A stretch of DNA of 14,171 bases from Phycisphaerales bacterium (lineage in GTDB: Bacteria > Planctomycetota > Phycisphaerae > Phycisphaerales > UBA1924), in contig JAUXUZ010000146.1 of the NCBI GenBank assembly GCA_030680655.1, positions 1 to 14,171 on the forward strand, in the 5' to 3' direction. The notes beneath the pieces are model-generated. The model was not told where the DNA came from. It made no database searches and was given only the letters and a program-made list of their open reading frames with translations. Shown here in pieces: positions 6,880-14,171 of the stretch; the first letter of the stretch is position 1, and each line of letters starts with the position of its first letter. The position numbers and the translations under genes are program-made.

Positions 6880-7737
6880 TCAACGACGGCGACGGCCGGC
6901 GGCGAGCATGCCCATGCCCATCAGCGCCGCAGCGCCGGGGGTGGGGATGCCGTACGAGAAGGAGTACTGAGCCGTCACAGTCTGACCGGCGCCCAGCTGC
7001 ATGGCCCAACTGCCGCTGCCGGTGCTGGTCTCAGCGGCCTGTTGGGTGCCGTTGAGCTGACCGGAGGCGTTGAGCGTGATTGTGCGCACGGTGCCGCTGT
7101 TGGTGGGGACCAGCCAAACGCGGAAGAGGTTTGCCCAAGGGGAGAACTGACCGGTGGGAACCGGAGCAGCCGTCAGGCTTGCCGCACCACCGTTGACAGC
7201 CCAGGGGTTCTGGAGTTCTTCGGTGTCGGGGTTGAGGATGCCCGCACGCTGCGAGCCAACGTATGCATCCATGCCGTAGATGCGGGTGCCGCCGCTATCG
7301 ATGCCACCGTTCTCGTTTCCGGTAGGGCCGGGGAACGCGGCTGAGGTGCCCGAGTTGCCGGTTGCGCCGACGTTCACGCCACCGGTGCGGAAGCCCGCGC
7401 CGCGGCCGTGCTGGGTGCCCGAGTTGACGGTGCCACGCTGCAGCGTGGTGCCACCTGCGGAGTCGGTGACGGTGATGAAGTCACAGTTTGGGGCGGGGGG
7501 AGCGGAGAAGCGACCGATTCCCCAGTTCTGCCCGCCGGTCTGCGAGACGCGGGCCTGCAGCCAGAAACCGATGCGCGTGGCGGTTGCGCCTTCAGCATGC
7601 GAAGACCAGGAGCCGGTCGGCGCACCAGCGGCACCGTCGGGGATGAGCCGCATCTCGAACGTGTACACAGTCTGCGCCTGAGCAACCGCGGCGAGACCGG
7701 CAGCCGACAAAACGGCCAAAACGATAGACTTGTTCAC
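6880..7737 (-). CDS. Exported protein with PTPG-type CTERM sorting tail, paralog 1
   Basis: 285 residues from GTG 7737. That start has GAGGGAG seven bases upstream; upstream ATG 7752 overlaps this site and is rejected. Residues 1-22 are a signal peptide ending AVAQAQ. The body is rich in Gly, Thr, Asn and Ser and probably forms beta strands; blocks shared with the next gene are FEMRLIPDGAAGAP (27-40), TATRIGFWLQARV (52-64), RIYGMDAYVG (152-161) and FSPWANLFRVW (198-208). The tail (264-285) is IPTPGAAAL, a short hydrophobic segment and RRRR, matching the three-part plan of PEP-CTERM signals. By that family's model, an exosortase processes the tail and attaches the protein at the surface; the exosortase is not in this window. 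Own promoter and terminator are visible. Role unknown. Confidence 0.85.
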   Translation of the reverse strand: MNKSIVLAVLSAAGLAAVAQAQTVYTFEMRLIPDGAAGAPTGSWSSHAEGATATRIGFWLQARVSQTGGQNWGIGRFSAPPAPNCDFITVTDSAGGTTLQRGTVNSGTQHGRGAGFRTGGVNVGATGNSGTSAAFPGPTGNENGGIDSGGTRIYGMDAYVGSQRAGILNPDTEELQNPWAVNGGAASLTAAPVPTGQFSPWANLFRVWLVPTNSGTVRTITLNASGQLNGTQQAAETSTGSGSWAMQLGAGQTVTAQYSFSYGIPTPGAAALMGMGMLAAGRRRR

Positions 7738-7749
7738 GGGAATCTCCCT

Positions 7750-7764
7750 CATCCAATTTGGATG
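7750..7764. promoter_or_regulatory. Palindrome next to the Shine-Dalgarno of paralog 1
   Basis: CATCCAATTTGGATG is a perfect inverted repeat with 7-bp arms and a single central base. It lies in the 5' leader, touching the Shine-Dalgarno (GAGGGAG on the minus strand, 7750-7744) and 13 bp before the GTG start. It could be an operator, or form a small hairpin of 5 bp with a 5-nt loop next to the ribosome site. No matching site was seen upstream of the second paralog. Confidence 0.4.
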
Positions 7765-7816
7765 TCTCTCAAACCTCTGGGACCTCGCCAACAGCGGCGG
7801 GATCCGACACGCTCTC

Positions 7817-7845
7817 AGATTACCTCAGGTTCATGCACCGTGCAA
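7817..7845 (-). promoter_or_regulatory. Sigma70-like promoter of PTPG-CTERM paralog 1
   Basis: On the minus strand, -35 TTGCAC (7845-7840), a 17-bp spacer, and -10 TAATCT (7822-7817). Transcription would start near 7810, giving a leader of about 73 nt before GTG 7737. An A-tract lies just upstream of the -35 box. Confidence 0.55.
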
Positions 7846-8014
7846 GCGATCGCAGGTGGTTTTTGCGTATCTTGCCGAAAAAAACCGCTGCGTCGTCGCA
7901 AACGGGGGATCAAATCGCCCACTGTGTCATAGTTCATAGGGTGATTTGCTGCATGCCGACGCGATCAGATTATTCAGTTTGCCCCGTACAGCCGACGCTT
8001 CGCTTGCGAACAGC

Positions 8015-8055
8015 AAAAAAGAACAGGGGCTCCGCGTGAGCGGAGCCCCTGGTTC
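8015..8055 (-). terminator. Intrinsic terminator of PTPG-CTERM paralog 2
   Basis: A perfect 12-bp stem, CAGGGGCTCCGC / GCGGAGCCCCTG (8024-8035 with 8040-8051), with a GTGA loop; the stem can extend through GAAC/GTTC with one bulge. On the minus strand it leads into TTTTTT (8020-8015). It lies about 40 bp past the stop at 8093. Confidence 0.9.
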
Positions 8056-8092
8056 ATTGAGTTTTTTGAGCCGTCAGATCCCGGTGAGGGAT

Positions 8093-8965
8093 TTAGCGAC
8101 GACGACGGAGGGCGGCCAAGCCACCGAGGCCGAGCATCGCGGCTGCGCCCGGGGTGGGAACAACCGTGAAGGTCGTCGAGGTCGACAGGGTCTGGCCGGG
8201 GCTCAGCTGCATCGGGTAGAGACCACCACCGACGTCGCTGGTCTGCATGGAGCCGTTCAGCAGCGCCGAAGCGTTGATGACGACCGTGCGGCCATCGAAG
8301 GAACCGATGTCAACCCAGACGCGGTAGAGGTTCGCCCAAGGGGAGAACTCGCCCAGCGGCACTGAGGGGGCATCGGCGCCCGACGTGTTCGACGCACCGT
8401 TGACGCCCCAGGGGTTATAGGGCTCATCGGGGTTGGCGGCGTTGCGGGTGGCGCCGACGTAGGCGTCGAAGCCGTAGATGCGGGTCATGAGGGCGCCCGA
8501 GCCGCCGTTGTCAAGACCACCGTTGTTGTTGTTGGTGCCGCTGGGGAAGGCCGCGCTGCCGGCAGCGTTGCCCGTCTGCCCGGTGGATGCACCACCGCTG
8601 CGGAAACCGAGGCCACGCCCGAAGAGCGTGCCGGTTCCGTTCACCGTGCCACGGCTGAGGCTCGAGCCTGCAGCGGGGTCGTTCAGCGTGATGAACGAGG
8701 TGCCGCCGCCAGCGGGGAGCGAGGCGCGGGTGATGCCCCAGTTCTGACCGCCACCGGTCTGCATGACGCGGGCCTGCAGCCAGAAGCCGATGCGGGTTGC
8801 AGTGACACCAGCGGCATTGCCGATGGGGAACTGCGAGCTGACCGACGGTGCACCAGCGGTGCCGTCAGCGATCAGACGCATCTCGAACGAGTGCTGGGTC
8901 TGGCCCTGAGCGGACGCAGCGAGACCAGCGGCCATAACGATACCTGAAAGAACGATCTTATTCAC
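8093..8965 (-). CDS. Exported protein with PTPG-type CTERM sorting tail, paralog 2
   Basis: 290 residues from GTG 8965, with AAGGAG seven bases upstream. The frame is open to 9526, but that part runs through the promoter and is not coding. Signal peptide residues 1-22 end in SAQGQ. Blocks shared with paralog 1 are FEMRLIADGTAGAP, TATRIGFWLQARVMQTGG, RIYGFDAYVG and FSPWANLYRVW, and low-complexity Gly/Asn/Ser-rich loops differ in length between the two. The tail (269-290) is VPTPGAAAMLGLGGLAALRRRR, ending in four arginines like its neighbour. The two genes arose by duplication but keep separate promoters and terminators, so they are probably expressed independently. Surface anchoring is inferred from the tail; the molecular role is unknown. 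Confidence 0.85.
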   Translation of the reverse strand: MNKIVLSGIVMAAGLAASAQGQTQHSFEMRLIADGTAGAPSVSSQFPIGNAAGVTATRIGFWLQARVMQTGGGQNWGITRASLPAGGGTSFITLNDPAAGSSLSRGTVNGTGTLFGRGLGFRSGGASTGQTGNAAGSAAFPSGTNNNNGGLDNGGSGALMTRIYGFDAYVGATRNAANPDEPYNPWGVNGASNTSGADAPSVPLGEFSPWANLYRVWVDIGSFDGRTVVINASALLNGSMQTSDVGGGLYPMQLSPGQTLSTSTTFTVVPTPGAAAMLGLGGLAALRRRR

Positions 8966-9032
8966 GGTGCTTCTCCTTCTTCCTACCACTTTGTTAAATA
9001 GAACGACGCGGAAGCAAATACGACGACAGAAC

Positions 9033-9061
9033 AACATACTTGACGGTCGGGGGTCTGTCAA
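9033..9061 (-). promoter_or_regulatory. Sigma70-like promoter of PTPG-CTERM paralog 2
   Basis: On the minus strand, a consensus -35 TTGACA (9061-9056), a spacer of exactly 17 bp, and -10 TATGTT (9038-9033). Transcription would start near 9026, giving a leader of about 60 nt before GTG 8965. This is the strongest promoter match in the window and suggests high expression. Confidence 0.7.
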
Positions 9062-9156
9062 GGCAATTGATCGAAAAGGCCACAAAAACCCGTCAGAGTG
9101 GTCTTTGTGGGGGGCAAAGTACCCAGATTCACAGGATTTTGGCCCGTTCCATAGGC

Positions 9157-9185
9157 AAAAACCCGCGGAGCGTGGCCGCCGCGGG
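9157..9185 (-). terminator. Intrinsic terminator of the type II secretion unit
   Basis: Stem CCCGCGG / CCGCGGG (9162-9168 with 9179-9185) with a 10-nt loop, followed on the minus strand by TTTTT (9161-9157). It lies about 58 bp after the stop at 9244 and closes the minus-strand unit that contains gspD and the lipoprotein gene. Confidence 0.75.
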
Positions 9186-9243
9186 GGCTCGGCGCGTCTG
9201 CTCGGGGCGTTTGTGATGCCTTCAGCGCGGGGCGGCGTTCGTT

Positions 9244-10530
9244 TCAGGGAGTCGGGGCGACCATTTCGACCGCTAGCACGCGGAGCGTGGGGGCGGCCGA
9301 TTCGGTCTGGGGGCTCAGAATGAGCAGTTGCGAACCTTCCGGGCTGCCATATGACCGCGGCAGGTATGAGCCCGCGAGAAGCCTGGCCGGAAGGCCAAGA
9401 CCCGACCAGAAGTCCAGGCCCTTCGATGAGGCCATGACCAAACCCGACGCGATCGGCGAGTGCACGCGCGTTGCGGCCATGACGTTGACGGGGAGCAGGT
9501 TCATCGTCGCTCGGATCGGGTCCCACATCGCCAGACGGCGACGGTCGGCGTTGACCATGAGGATTGTCGATTTCAGTTCCGAATCGATCGCGGGCGGGCA
9601 GGTTTCGACCGGCGCCACCGACTGGTACGCGGCGGCGGCGCTCATCTGCCCCAGTGACTGCCTGCCCACCAGCAGCGGAAGGCCGGCGGCATCGAGCTGC
9701 GTCGTGCTGTAGGCGAGCAGTTCGGCCTCTTGCGCACTGATCGCCAGCAACGCGACGATCGACTGGTCGGGCGTCGTGACCGGCTGGCAGAAGCGCCAGC
9801 CGTCGCGCTGGATGCTGCGCAGCTGCGCGGCCGGCGCGGGCGCTGAAGTACCTAGGGCGTCAAATGGCAGCGCCGCCTGGATGATCAGTTTCGAAGCGGG
9901 CTCGCCGACGGCTCTGCGAGTGTAGATGAGCGTTCCATCGCGGAGCAGGAGGGCTTGAGCGTTGACGGCCTCACCCTGCACGAGCCACTCAACTTCGCCG
10001 GTGGCAAGGTCGAGCCTGCCGAGCCAGCGTGATCCGTCCTCGTTTGGGCGTTCAACCAACGCCCAGCCGTTCTCGGCGGAGCGACCGAGCAGCAGGCCGA
10101 CGGTCGGGGAGGGCGTTTCGGCCGATGGAACGGCCCACGGAGCGGTCCTGAGGGCACCATCAACGATTTCGAAGGCCACGATCGCGTTTGAAGGGACCGG
10201 TACGGCTCCGGACTCGGCGAGGACTGACTCCCAGGGGGGGAGCGACCCGACCTGGGTGACGATCCAGCGTCCGTCGGGGGTCACGAGCGGGAGCGTGAGT
10301 CCGTCGTAGGGGACCTCCCCGAGTGGCTTGATCGCGGCGGCCACGCGCGTTGTGCTTGTAGCGCCGCTGGGCGTGAGGGTCGTGCCAACAGGCACCCGGG
10401 TGTTCATCGGGCCGTTGGCCGGGCCGTCACCGGCCGACCGCACGGGCACAACTTCGGTCACGCACCCGCCGGCCCCACCCGCGATGGTCAGCGCGGCCGT
10501 CGAGAGCAGGATGGCCAGAGCGGCTCGCAT
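9244..10530 (-). CDS. Putative lipoprotein with propeller-like repeats, at the end of the T2SS unit
   Basis: 428 residues from ATG 10530 (GGAG 11 bases upstream; TTG 10563 is a weaker alternative). Residues 1-22 form a hydrophobic signal, and Cys23 in GGAGGC is a candidate lipidation site, though the lipobox is degenerate. The rest shows repeated strand patterns of a beta-propeller: TPDGRWIV (84-91), WLGRLDLATGEVEWL (169-183), a DGTLIYTRR strand (198-206), TPDQSIVALLA (253-263), and ILMVNADRRRLAMWDP (323-338). No catalytic motif is seen. It starts 42 bp after the gspD stop and shares its terminator, so it is probably co-transcribed with the secretion genes. It does not look like a classical small pilotin. 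A scaffold role at the secretin or a substrate role are both possible; function unassigned. Confidence 0.7.
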   Translation of the reverse strand: MRAALAILLSTAALTIAGGAGGCVTEVVPVRSAGDGPANGPMNTRVPVGTTLTPSGATSTTRVAAAIKPLGEVPYDGLTLPLVTPDGRWIVTQVGSLPPWESVLAESGAVPVPSNAIVAFEIVDGALRTAPWAVPSAETPSPTVGLLLGRSAENGWALVERPNEDGSRWLGRLDLATGEVEWLVQGEAVNAQALLLRDGTLIYTRRAVGEPASKLIIQAALPFDALGTSAPAPAAQLRSIQRDGWRFCQPVTTPDQSIVALLAISAQEAELLAYSTTQLDAAGLPLLVGRQSLGQMSAAAAYQSVAPVETCPPAIDSELKSTILMVNADRRRLAMWDPIRATMNLLPVNVMAATRVHSPIASGLVMASSKGLDFWSGLGLPARLLAGSYLPRSYGSPEGSQLLILSPQTESAAPTLRVLAVEMVAPTP

Positions 10531-10572
10531 CGCGTTGGAATCTCCGTGCGGGGGCGGGTTCAAGAGCTGGCA

Positions 10573-13296
10573 CTAATGGGCTTCTGGCTTTGCTTCAGGG
10601 TCGGGCTTGCCAACATCTGCCGGGGCGGGTCCTTGGTCAATGCCCTGGCTGCTGGGGACGCTGAGCTCCTTGCGGAGCTGGTCGAGTCGCTTGCGGGGAG
10701 CCTCGTTGACCTTGTCCGAATCTGCCTGGCTGTTGACCACCAGCGGCGTGATGAACGCGATGAGCTCGGTGGTGGACTTGATCCGCTCGCGGCTCTTGAA
10801 GAGCTCACCGATGAGGGGGACGTCGCCGATGCCGGGCACCTTGCGGACGATGTCCGAGTCCTCGGACCTGAGGATGCCACTCATGATGACGGTCTGGCCG
10901 TCCTTGACGATCAGCTGGGTGGTCGTCTCGCGGCGGTCGACGACGAAGCCACCAAAGAGCGTCTGCTGGGGCTGGATGTTGGAGAGCTCGAGGTTCACCT
11001 TGAGGTCGACGTCGCGCTCGGGGGTGATGCGCGGGCGGACGCGGAGGTTGATGCCGACGGCGCGGTAGTCGAACGACTGGACGAGGTTGCCGTTGGTGTT
11101 GGGCTGGCTGTCGGTGATGAAGGGGATGTCCTGGCCGTCGAAGAAGGCGGCCTCCTGGTTGTCGCCGGTGAAGATCTTGGGCTCGGAGAGGATGTTGACC
11201 TTTGTCTCCTGCGAGAGGAGCTGGAGCAGGACGTTGATGTTGGCGCCGACGTCGAGCACGCTGGTGCTGAAGAGGTCTGGGAGGAAGTTGTTCTGGGTAC
11301 CGGTGATGGTGTTGGCGTTGTTTGCACGCGGGCCGACGCTGATGGAGTTGTCCTGCTTAGTGGGCGTGATGGTGGAGTTGCTCCAGCGCAGACCGACCGA
11401 CATCGCGTTCTCGCCGCTGATCTCGGCGATGATGGCGGCGATGAGGACCTGGCGTCCGGGCTTGTCGAGCGAGTCGATGAGCGACCTGAGGGCCGCCTTG
11501 TACTCAAGCGGCGCCATGACCATGATCGAGTTCTGCTTGGCGATGGGGACGATGCGTGCCTTGGCGACGAGGTTGCTGGCGCCGAAGTTGTCGGTGGCGG
11601 GCCGGGCTCGCTGCCACCAGAACTGCATGAGGTCCTGGTTTGTGGTCGACTGCGAACTGCTGCCGTCGGCGGAGGTGGTCGCGTCTGACGAGAACGGGGA
11701 TGCGCCGGCGTTGGCGCCTGTGCGGAGGTCGGTGTTGACACGGCGGACCTGCGCGAGGGTGCCCTCCTGGGCGAGCAGCGCGTTGAGCTGCTCGGCGAGG
11801 TCCTCGGCCTGGATGTGTTTGAGCTCGATGATGTCGGGCAGGCCGGTGAGCATCGGGGTGTCGAGGTCTTTGATCAACTGGTCGATGAGCTCGAGGTTGT
11901 CCTCGGTCTTGCCGACGACGATGACGCGACCCGACTCGGGGAGCGCCTGGAACGTGAACTGGTTGGCCAGGGCGCTTTGGGTCTGGCGGTTCTGCCCGCC
12001 GCCACCGGTGGTGCCTGTGCCGAAGATGCCCTCGAGGTTTGCCTTGATTTTGATCGGGTCCTGGTACTGGAGCTGATAGATGCGTGAGGTGAAGATCGGC
12101 GCGGCGATGCGCTTGTCCCACTCCTGGGTGATCTGCCTGCGGATCAGCTCGAGGATGTTCGCCTCGGCGACGACTGTCACCGAGTTCTGCAGCTTGTTGC
12201 TGGTGACGCGGAGGATGCTGGAGGTGGGCGTGGCCTGGAGGCGTGCGCCCGAGCCCGCGTCGGCCGCGGGCGCAGCGCCGGCGCCGGGGGCGCCGCCGCG
12301 CTGGCCGCCGAACGCGCCCTGGAGCCGTCCGCCCGCGTTGTTCTGCGCGGGCTGGTTGTTGCGGGCCCGGTTGGGGTTGTTGGTCGTGTCACCGAACAGC
12401 GCGGTGATCCACGTGGCGACGTCCTCGGGGTTGGCGTACTGCAGGTGGAACGTCTCGCTCTTGGGCATGTCGGCCGGCGGGCGGTCGAGCTCGATGATCA
12501 TGCGCTCGACGCGCTGGAGCGAGGCGATCGAGGAGGTGACCAGCAGCTGGCTGGAGTCGTTGTCGGCGCTGATGGCGGCGTTCTCGGGAACGCTGCCCTT
12601 GATGATGTCGGCGAGGTTGGCGGCGGAGGCGTGCTTGAGCAGGAAGACCTTCTGCACGACCGAGCCGAGGTCCTTGCGCGGCAGGACGCTGACGTCGGCG
12701 CCGATCACCTGGATGCCCGAGTTCAGACTGAGCTTGGTCTGGTCAACCAGGATGATGTAGTCCTTGTTCTCGATCACGGCGACGCCTGCCTGCTGCAGCG
12801 CGAAGAAGACCAGGTCGAGCGCCTGCGAGCGGGGGATGGGCTTGTCGTTGATCACCGTGATACGGATGGGGAGCACCGTCTGGCTCGGCATGACGACCTT
12901 GCCGGTGCTCTCGACGATGAACGGGATGATCTGCTCGACGGTCGCCTTGGGGAAGGCGAGCACGGTGTCGGAGGCGTTGGTCGAGATGCGCCGGCCCAGC
13001 GGGTCGGTCGCGGCGATGGCGGCGACTGCCGGTGGCACCGTGGCGGGGGAGATCACGGGGGGATCGGCCGCGGGCGCTGTGGCGGGCTGTGCCGGCGCGG
13101 TGGGAACGGTCTCGGGGGCCGGGGCGGTTTCTGGGGTTGGCGGCTGCTCGGCGGGTGCCGGGTTCTCCGGAGCGGGGGCGGGCGTTGGAGATGCCGGTGC
13201 CGGCTCGGGCTGCGTTGCGGGGGGCTGGGCCGCCAATGGCAGGGCGAGCCCTGCCACCAGCGTCATCAGAACGGTCTTGCTCACGGTTGTCCGCAC
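10573..13296 (-). CDS. gspD: Type II secretion system secretin
   Basis: GspD forms the outer-membrane channel through which folded proteins leave the periplasm. 907 residues from GTG 13296, with AAGGAG five bases upstream; a second GTG at codon 5 is too far from it. Signal peptide about 1-23, then a Pro/Ala-rich segment (24-90), an N0-like domain (about 99-187), an N1-like domain (215-272), and three further repeats of the KIxxLQYxDP type (280-395, with a Gly/Asn-rich insert at 303-352; 402-480; 488-610, with a Ser/Thr-rich insert). The secretin core (615-855) contains NILSEPKI (701-708), VKDGQTVIMSGIL (797-809) and the signature VPGIGDVPLIGELF (820-833). Most GspD proteins have N0 plus three N repeats; here I count four after N0. 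The tail lacks an obvious pilotin-binding S domain. Confidence 0.95.
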   Translation of the reverse strand: MRTTVSKTVLMTLVAGLALPLAAQPPATQPEPAPASPTPAPAPENPAPAEQPPTPETAPAPETVPTAPAQPATAPAADPPVISPATVPPAVAAIAATDPLGRRISTNASDTVLAFPKATVEQIIPFIVESTGKVVMPSQTVLPIRITVINDKPIPRSQALDLVFFALQQAGVAVIENKDYIILVDQTKLSLNSGIQVIGADVSVLPRKDLGSVVQKVFLLKHASAANLADIIKGSVPENAAISADNDSSQLLVTSSIASLQRVERMIIELDRPPADMPKSETFHLQYANPEDVATWITALFGDTTNNPNRARNNQPAQNNAGGRLQGAFGGQRGGAPGAGAAPAADAGSGARLQATPTSSILRVTSNKLQNSVTVVAEANILELIRRQITQEWDKRIAAPIFTSRIYQLQYQDPIKIKANLEGIFGTGTTGGGGQNRQTQSALANQFTFQALPESGRVIVVGKTEDNLELIDQLIKDLDTPMLTGLPDIIELKHIQAEDLAEQLNALLAQEGTLAQVRRVNTDLRTGANAGASPFSSDATTSADGSSSQSTTNQDLMQFWWQRARPATDNFGASNLVAKARIVPIAKQNSIMVMAPLEYKAALRSLIDSLDKPGRQVLIAAIIAEISGENAMSVGLRWSNSTITPTKQDNSISVGPRANNANTITGTQNNFLPDLFSTSVLDVGANINVLLQLLSQETKVNILSEPKIFTGDNQEAAFFDGQDIPFITDSQPNTNGNLVQSFDYRAVGINLRVRPRITPERDVDLKVNLELSNIQPQQTLFGGFVVDRRETTTQLIVKDGQTVIMSGILRSEDSDIVRKVPGIGDVPLIGELFKSRERIKSTTELIAFITPLVVNSQADSDKVNEAPRKRLDQLRKELSVPSSQGIDQGPAPADVGKPDPEAKPEAH

Positions 13297-13382
13297 GGCG
13301 GCTCCTTCACTTCACAGCGGCCTCAGGGGTGGGCGCTGGGTCTTGTCTTGGGTCTGGTTCCAACGGGGTTCGGTCGGCTCGG

Positions 13383-13967
13383 TCACTTGTCGGTGGGCGC
13401 GTTCGCTCCGGCGGGTGTGAGGTTAAAAAGGGTGTCTTTGATCATCGGGCTCTGGTCGAAGCTCACCGGCTTGCGGTCGAGCATCGCTACTTCGAACTTG
13501 CCGCCCCGCCAGCCGAGGGTGACGCTCCAGGGGGCGTCGATCTTGATGACCTCGACTCCGTCGATGGTCTCGCCAAGGAAGATGCGCTTGGTGGTGGTGC
13601 TGTCAGCAAAGTAGACGGCGCCGCCGGCGACGCCCACGATCGAGGGGCCGCCGTAATAGGTGGGTACAACGGGTGCCGGCGCCTCGGGGATGAGCGGCGG
13701 GTGGAACGGGCTGCGCCTGACGACTTTGCCTGCCGCCGCGGCGATGCGATCCCCGAACTCCTTCTCGCGCGCCTTGACGCTCTGCTGGCTCAGCGGCTCG
13801 ACGACGGGCGGCGCCGCGGCGGTGAGCAGCGAGACCACGGGGGCGTAGACCAGCAGCACAATGATCGCCGACACGACAATCGCGCCGCCGGCGAGGGCGG
13901 AGAACGCCGCCGGAGGGAGCGAAGGACGTCCGGGTGTTGCGGGCTGCGGAGCGGGCGTGTCGCTCAT
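13383..13967 (-). CDS. GspC/PilP-like inner-membrane component of the T2SS
   Basis: 194 residues from ATG 13967, with AAGGAG seven bases upstream; the context TGAAGGAGCCG recurs before gspD. A short Pro-rich cytosolic N-terminus is followed by one membrane helix (about 22-48), a periplasmic linker (50-105), and a compact domain (108-162): SIVGVAGGAVYFADS, RIFLGETIDG, VEVIKIDAPWSVTLGWRGG. This resembles the homology-region domain of GspC or the PilP domain, which contact the secretin N0 domain. It lies directly before gspD, 86 bp away, as expected for such a partner. The C-terminal PDZ or coiled coil of classical GspC is absent. Assignment rests on architecture and context. Confidence 0.7.
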   Translation of the reverse strand: MSDTPAPQPATPGRPSLPPAAFSALAGGAIVVSAIIVLLVYAPVVSLLTAAAPPVVEPLSQQSVKAREKEFGDRIAAAAGKVVRRSPFHPPLIPEAPAPVVPTYYGGPSIVGVAGGAVYFADSTTTKRIFLGETIDGVEVIKIDAPWSVTLGWRGGKFEVAMLDRKPVSFDQSPMIKDTLFNLTPAGANAPTDK

Positions 13968-14171
13968 TGAACGGCTCCTTCAAGCGAAGGCGGTGGCGCT
14001 GCGGGCTCGGCGGCGGCGGGTTCACCGTTGCGTGGCAGCACCCAGACCTCGGGCACGAGTGTGATCTGCATGAGGGAGCTGTCGGCGAGGGCGACCCCCG
14101 ACTGCGGGAGCTTGGTCAGGCGCACGGAGCTGACCTGGGTGATCTCCGGGGACGCTTCGAGGTCCTTGAGC
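13964..14171 (-). CDS. PilO/GspM-like protein, C-terminal fragment (starts outside window)
   Basis: Only the last 68 codons are in the window; the frame enters at the right edge and ends with TGA 13966-13964, which overlaps the ATG of the next gene (ATGA), so the two are probably translationally coupled. The visible part begins LKDLEASPEI, then strands VSSVRLTKL and SLMQITLVPEVWVL, and a Pro/Ala-rich tail. A helix followed by alternating strands of this kind fits the ferredoxin-like end of PilO or GspM, which in this operon order precedes GspC and GspD. This is an inference from a short fragment and context. Confidence 0.55.
   Translation of the reverse strand, partial: LKDLEASPEITQVSSVRLTKLPQSGVALADSSLMQITLVPEVWVLPRNGEPAAAEPAAPPPSLEGAVQ

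Larger units (their letters stand above)
7738..8092. other. Intergenic region between the two CTERM paralogs
   Basis: This 355-bp gap holds, from right to left, the intrinsic terminator of the second paralog (8015-8055), an AT-richer stretch of about 160 bp in which I see no gene or RNA, then the promoter (7817-7845), 5' leader and a palindrome (7750-7764) of the first paralog. No coding potential resembling the neighbours is visible. Confidence 0.6.

Noticed and set aside
7858..7886. Inverted repeat GGTTTTT / AAAAACC upstream of the paralog 1 promoter
   Set aside because: Short AT-rich arms, a 15-base loop and no T-run after the stem; not a convincing terminator or RNA element.
8966..9526. 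N-terminal extension of PTPG-CTERM paralog 2
   Set aside because: It would cross the consensus promoter, the upstream terminator and part of the lipoprotein gene; the Shine-Dalgarno and signal peptide place the start at GTG 8965.
13297..13382. Possible regulatory element in the 86-bp gap before gspD
   Set aside because: I found no promoter with acceptable spacing and no stable hairpin, only the Shine-Dalgarno of gspD.
10546..13614. Large plus-strand open frames opposite gspD
   Set aside because: They are mirror frames of the secretin, with Asp/Val/Gly- or Arg-rich low-complexity products; the secretin signatures fix the minus strand as coding.

Overview
The window is a high-GC stretch most likely from a planctomycete, probably of the Phycisphaerae. 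This is an inference from two surface proteins that end in a PTPG-type variant of the PEP-CTERM sorting tail (hydrophobic segment plus RRRR), a type II secretion (T2SS) operon, proline/alanine-rich envelope proteins, and large zinc-ribbon membrane proteins with a pseudopilin-like tail. I see no rRNA, tRNA, transposase, phage gene or CRISPR array.

Layout, left to right. (1) Positions 1-4513, minus strand: a 3-hydroxyacyl-CoA dehydrogenase gene (hbd type), followed by two tandem paralogous membrane proteins of unknown function that share a three-helix, CxxC...CxxC layout; the second runs off the window. (2) Positions 4514-4691: a divergent intergenic region with two inverted arrays of a 7-bp repeat (AAATRGC). 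(3) Positions 4692-6735, plus strand: a small TPR protein translationally coupled to recX, then a small putative lipoprotein overlapping a rhodanese-domain gene by 4 bp. (4) Positions 6820-9061, minus strand: two paralogous exported PTPG-CTERM proteins, each with its own GTG start, strong Shine-Dalgarno, sigma70-like promoter with a 17-bp spacer and intrinsic terminator. (5) Positions 9157-14171, minus strand: the end of a T2SS operon, with a PilO/GspM-like C-terminus, a GspC/PilP-like protein, the secretin GspD (907 aa) and a lipoprotein with propeller-like repeats, closed by an intrinsic terminator.

Functionally the right half is about the cell envelope: a secretion channel with its inner-membrane parts, an unassigned lipoprotein in the same transcription unit, and two surface-anchored or exported proteins next door. 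The left half holds a fatty-acid/PHB-type dehydrogenase, a recombination regulator and unassigned membrane proteins. Most of the window is ordinary chromosome. The parts least explained are the zinc-ribbon paralogs, the PTPG-CTERM pair, the lipoprotein at the end of the gspD unit, and the heptamer repeats around the dehydrogenase gene. Nothing here amounts to a demonstrably new system.
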